64,000 nucleotides of DNA from assembly GCA_049323655.1 (NCBI GenBank), contig JBMONO010000011.1:46200-110199 (forward strand). Reading direction: 5' to 3'. Shown one piece after another: positions 61,653 through 64,000 of the stretch; position 1 is the first letter of the stretch, and each line of letters opens with the position of its first letter. Origin of the DNA: DB1 sp049323655 (lineage in GTDB: Bacteria; Desulfobacterota; Desulfobulbia; Desulfobulbales; SURF-16). The position numbers were made by a program, and so were the translations under genes. Below the pieces are notes generated by a model. The model had not been told where the DNA came from and did not search any database. It saw nothing but the letters and a program-made list of their open reading frames with translations.

Positions 61653-61966
61653 GGGATGAATATGGTTTTGCCGGCATCGACGAGGCGGAGATCAAAAGGG
61701 AAAAGGCCAGGGCCCGCGAACTGCGCAAAAGCCGCTGGTGGCAGACGAAAAGAGCGGCGGGGATCTGTCATTACTGTGGCAGGAAGTTCCCGCCGGCCGA
61801 GCTGACCATGGATCATCTCCAGCCCCTGGCCCTGGGAGGAAAAAGCAGCAAGGGAAACGTTGTTCCCGCCTGCAAAGAATGCAATACCCGGAAGCGGGGC
61901 ATGAGTCCGTTGGAATGGGAGGAGTATCTGCGTTCCGACCGGACAGAGGAAAGCGGTTCTCTCTGA
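61649..61966 (+). CDS. HNH endonuclease-domain protein
   Basis: 105 aa. The HNH/zinc fold is complete: ICHYCGRKF (first CxxC), TMDHLQPLALGGKSSKGNVVPACKECNTRKRG (His-Asn-His-like core and second CxxC). N-terminal part is charged helix. It is translationally coupled to folC through an ATGA overlap, and there are no intron or phage genes nearby, so it looks like a resident nuclease rather than a homing element. Target unknown. Confidence 0.88.
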   Translation: MRDEYGFAGIDEAEIKREKARARELRKSRWWQTKRAAGICHYCGRKFPPAELTMDHLQPLALGGKSSKGNVVPACKECNTRKRGMSPLEWEEYLRSDRTEESGSL

Positions 61967-61997
61967 CCCTCTTGCCCCCTGTTGCTTTTTCCCGCTA

Positions 61998-63086
61998 TTA
62001 CCCCCCGAAACAGATGCCGATTTCCCGGGCGGTCAGCACCTTGTCGCTGTCGAGCGCCACTTTTTTGCGGCTCTTCACCGCCTCGGCCAGGGGCACGGCG
62101 CACATCTGGTCGCCGCACAGGGCTACCATCTGATCGAAATTGCCCGCTTCAGCCAGTCGCACCGCCGTGGTGCCGAAACGCAGGGCGAGCAGCCGATCAA
62201 AAGTGGTGGGGGATCCTCCCCGCTGCAGATGACCGAGCACCAGAGAGCGAGTATCCTTGCCGGTGCGCTTGCTGATCTCCTTGGCAACCCACTCACCGAT
62301 GCCGCCGAGGATTTTTTCCGCCCGGCCGATTTCTCCGTCTCCCTTGTGGATGGCCTCGTGATCCTTGGCCTTGGCCCCTTCGGCGACGACGACGATGGCA
62401 TAGTGTTTGTCGTGCAGTTCGTTGTCAACGATTTTTTCGCAGACCAGGTCAATATCAAAGGGCAATTCCGGAATGAGGATGACATCCGCTCCGCCGGAGA
62501 TACCTGAATTGAGGGCGATCCAGCCCGAATCCCGGCCCATTACCTCTACCACCAGCACCCGGTCATGGGATTTGGCGGTTGAGTGCAGTTTATCGAGGGC
62601 CTCGGTGGCGGTGGAAACAGCGGTGTCGAAACCAAAGGTCATCTGGGTGGCGAGCAGGTCGTTGTCGATGGTTTTCGGCACGCCGATGACCGGCATACCT
62701 TTTTCGGTGGCAAAGCGATGGGCGATCTCCAGGCTGCCGTCGCCGCCAACGGCAATGTGACAGTAGAAGTTCATCCGTTTAAAATTTCTCATCACCCGAT
62801 CGGAAACATCGCGGAGCTGAAATTCGCCGGCCAGGTTTTCCACCGGCATGGAAAAGGGATTGCCCTTGTTGGTGGAGCCGAGGATGGTTCCGCCGGTCGG
62901 CGTGATGCCTGCCACATTCTCTGGTTTGAGTCTGATTAGCTCGTCGGTGTTGAGCAGGCCAAGATACCCCTGCCGGCTGCCGTAGACCTCCCAGCCTCGC
63001 CATTGTGAGGCCATAACCACTGAATAGATGACGGCGTTCAGGCCCGGCGCATCTCCGCCGCCGGTGGAAATAACGATTTTTTTCAT
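61998..63086 (-). CDS. pfkA: 6-phosphofructokinase, mixed-type (GGDGS with PKTIDND)
   Basis: 362 aa. ISTGGGDAPGLNAVI at the N-terminus, VGGDGSLEIAHRF, GVPKTIDNDLLATQM, MGRDSGWIALNSG and LVLGHLQRGGSPTTFDRLLA. Gly in GGDG (E. coli Gly104 position) favours ATP, while Lys in PKTIDND (E. coli Gly124 position) is usual in PPi-dependent enzymes; this combination occurs in a mixed group, so the donor is uncertain. An upper glycolysis enzyme; divergent from the HesB-like gene. Confidence 0.92.
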   Translation of the reverse strand: MKKIVISTGGGDAPGLNAVIYSVVMASQWRGWEVYGSRQGYLGLLNTDELIRLKPENVAGITPTGGTILGSTNKGNPFSMPVENLAGEFQLRDVSDRVMRNFKRMNFYCHIAVGGDGSLEIAHRFATEKGMPVIGVPKTIDNDLLATQMTFGFDTAVSTATEALDKLHSTAKSHDRVLVVEVMGRDSGWIALNSGISGGADVILIPELPFDIDLVCEKIVDNELHDKHYAIVVVAEGAKAKDHEAIHKGDGEIGRAEKILGGIGEWVAKEISKRTGKDTRSLVLGHLQRGGSPTTFDRLLALRFGTTAVRLAEAGNFDQMVALCGDQMCAVPLAEAVKSRKKVALDSDKVLTAREIGICFGG

Positions 63087-63291
63087 GGCTGCTTCCTGAT
63101 GGTGTCCAAGTTATCTGTCGATGGTTGTCAGCGCGGACAGGGCGCGTCCCTCTTGTTGCGCAAAAAACAACACAATGTGTCATTGACGCTGAACTGAGTA
63201 ACCCGAAGAATTTTATTAGATTATAGATGGTTATTGGCTGTCCTGCAAATAATTGTCTCGATATTGTTTTTTTTGTCTGCTGACCATTTTA

Positions 63292-63320
63292 TTGACTTAT
63301 TAAATTCAATACCTTATAGT
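63292..63320 (+). promoter_or_regulatory. Candidate promoter of the HesB-like selenoprotein gene
   Basis: TTGACT (63292-63297), 17-nt AT-rich spacer, TATAGT (63315-63320), about 108 bases before ATG 63429. A very good sigma-70 match. The rest of 63087-63428 holds only AT-rich intergenic sequence and, presumably, the divergent pfkA promoter. Confidence 0.65.
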
Positions 63321-63428
63321 TTAGAAAAATTCTTATCTTTTCTGCCGGGAGTTTTCGGCGCCGAAATGTGAACTTTTTTAATTTCATTATATTTTCAGGA
63401 CAATTTCTTAAGACAGGAGGGCTTTGTG

Positions 63429-63755
63429 ATGTTGAATGTGACTGATCTGGCGATTAAAAATCTCAAGGCGTATCTGGAGCAGAATAATATCGATTCTGCC
63501 ATCCGGGTCGCCTTGATGCAGGGCGGCTGAGCTGGCCCGTCACTCGGTTTGGCTCTGGATGAGCCGAAGGACAACGATAAAGTTTTTGATCATGACAACC
63601 TGAAATTTCTTGTGGACAGCGGTTTGTTGACGAGCTGCGGCAGCATCAAGGTTGATTTTATTGATGCCGGTCCCCGCTCAGGCTTTGCCATTTCATCGAG
63701 CGTGCCTCTGGGCGGGAAATCTGCCTGCGGTTCCTGCGGTAGCTCCTGCGGTTGA
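63429..63755 (+). CDS. HesB-like (A-type Fe-S scaffold) selenoprotein with in-frame UGA
   Basis: 108 codons if the UGA at 63528-63530 is read as selenocysteine (residue 34). Upstream the frame gives MLNVTDLAIKNLKAYLEQN and VALMQGG, then UGA, then AGPSLGLALDEPKDND and FLVDSGLLTSCGSIKVDFID, ending with the Cys-rich GGKSACGSCGSSCG. This matches the described HesB-like selenoprotein family, where Sec replaces the first Cys of IscA-type proteins. AGGAGGG lies 7 nt before ATG 63429. A terminator follows. Conventional gene finding would split or miss it. Confidence 0.9.
63528..63568 (+). promoter_or_regulatory. Candidate SECIS element with UGA codon (HesB-like gene)
   Basis: After the UGA (63528-63530), an 8-bp stem TTTGGCTC (63548-63555) / GAGCCGAA (63561-63568), with one G-U pair, encloses a 5-nt loop TGGAT. 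The loop starts 25 nt after the UGA, within the usual bacterial range. Confidence 0.6.
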
Positions 63756-63773
63756 TTCTGATACCGCTTTCTC

Positions 63774-63806
63774 AAAAAAAGCCCGCCGGAAGGCGGGTTT
63801 TTTTTT
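63774..63806. terminator. Terminator after the HesB-like gene
   Basis: Stem CCCGCC (63782-63787) / GGCGGG (63792-63797) with loop GGAA, seven A before and nine T after it; works for either strand. Beyond it, 63807-64000 has no clear complete gene. Confidence 0.9.
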
Positions 63807-64000
63807 GAGCCTTTCTCGCTGATTTCGTCCCCATATGTACGACGTTTGTCCTTCTTCTGCTGCTCGATCCTCACCAGGGACCCGTCAAAGTCAAAATGTC
63901 AGACCGAGGAAGCGAAGGACATTTTGGCCCATGCGGGCACAGAGCCGCAGCGCCGGTGCAATGAAAATGGCACCAGCCATTCGCAACAGAGATATCGCAA

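Overview
The window looks like a stretch of ordinary chromosome from an anaerobic, Gram-negative Desulfobacterota bacterium, most likely of the Desulfobulbia type. The basis is outer-membrane genes (LptE, a complete Mla operon), the gene order of the ribosomal/DnaB block and of the fatty-acid/riboflavin block, a ferredoxin-fused EtfA, and two genes that read through an in-frame UGA as selenocysteine. No rRNA, plasmid, phage or CRISPR element is visible. The lineage is inferred from gene content; no sulfate-reduction genes lie in the window.

Layout. 1-7.8 kb: 3' part of an RluD-type pseudouridine synthase, a Mut7-C RNase-like protein, tRNA-His, a zinc-ribbon protein, purM, and a PilR/PilS-like two-component pair. 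7.6-18 kb: a DUF2905 protein, dusB, transketolase, and a long minus-strand block rpsF-rpsR-DUF2232-rplI-dnaB-leuS-lptE. 18-28 kb: mazG, a stand-alone AP2-domain protein, a phosphoglycolate-phosphatase-like HAD protein, Mn-dependent pyrophosphatase, a tetraheme UshA-like selenoprotein, rarA, a DUF3786 Fe-S protein, a DUF493 protein and a YgiQ-type radical SAM protein. 28-33 kb: an accessory island with two MamK-like actins flanking a membrane-anchored coiled-coil protein, then a tandem universal-stress protein and a conserved membrane protein; copies of a hairpin-forming MITE-like repeat lie between these genes. 33-39 kb: a DUF4080 radical SAM protein and the mlaE-F-D-C-A operon ending in a cyclic-nucleotide-domain protein. 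39-54 kb: a long plus-strand biosynthetic run DUF177-rpmF-plsX-fabH-(acyl-CoA dehydrogenase-etfB-etfA)-fabG-acpP-fabF-rpiB-glyA-dCMP deaminase-nrdR-ribD-ribE-ribBA-ribH-nusB. 54-64 kb: ftsK, a PHP-family histidinol-phosphatase-like protein, a conserved small protein, a UvrD-type helicase, a small Cys-rich protein, folC, an HNH protein, pfkA and a HesB-like selenoprotein.

The observations I would follow first are (i) the UshA-like tetraheme protein whose N-terminal Cys position is an in-frame UGA followed, 18 nt later, by a GGUCU apical loop like that of the E. coli fdhF SECIS; (ii) the twin MamK-like actin cassette with its own putative membrane anchor; (iii) the three-copy (plus one decayed copy) MITE-like repeat around that cassette; and (iv) an acyl-CoA dehydrogenase/EtfBA module in the place where fabD is often found in fatty-acid synthesis operons.
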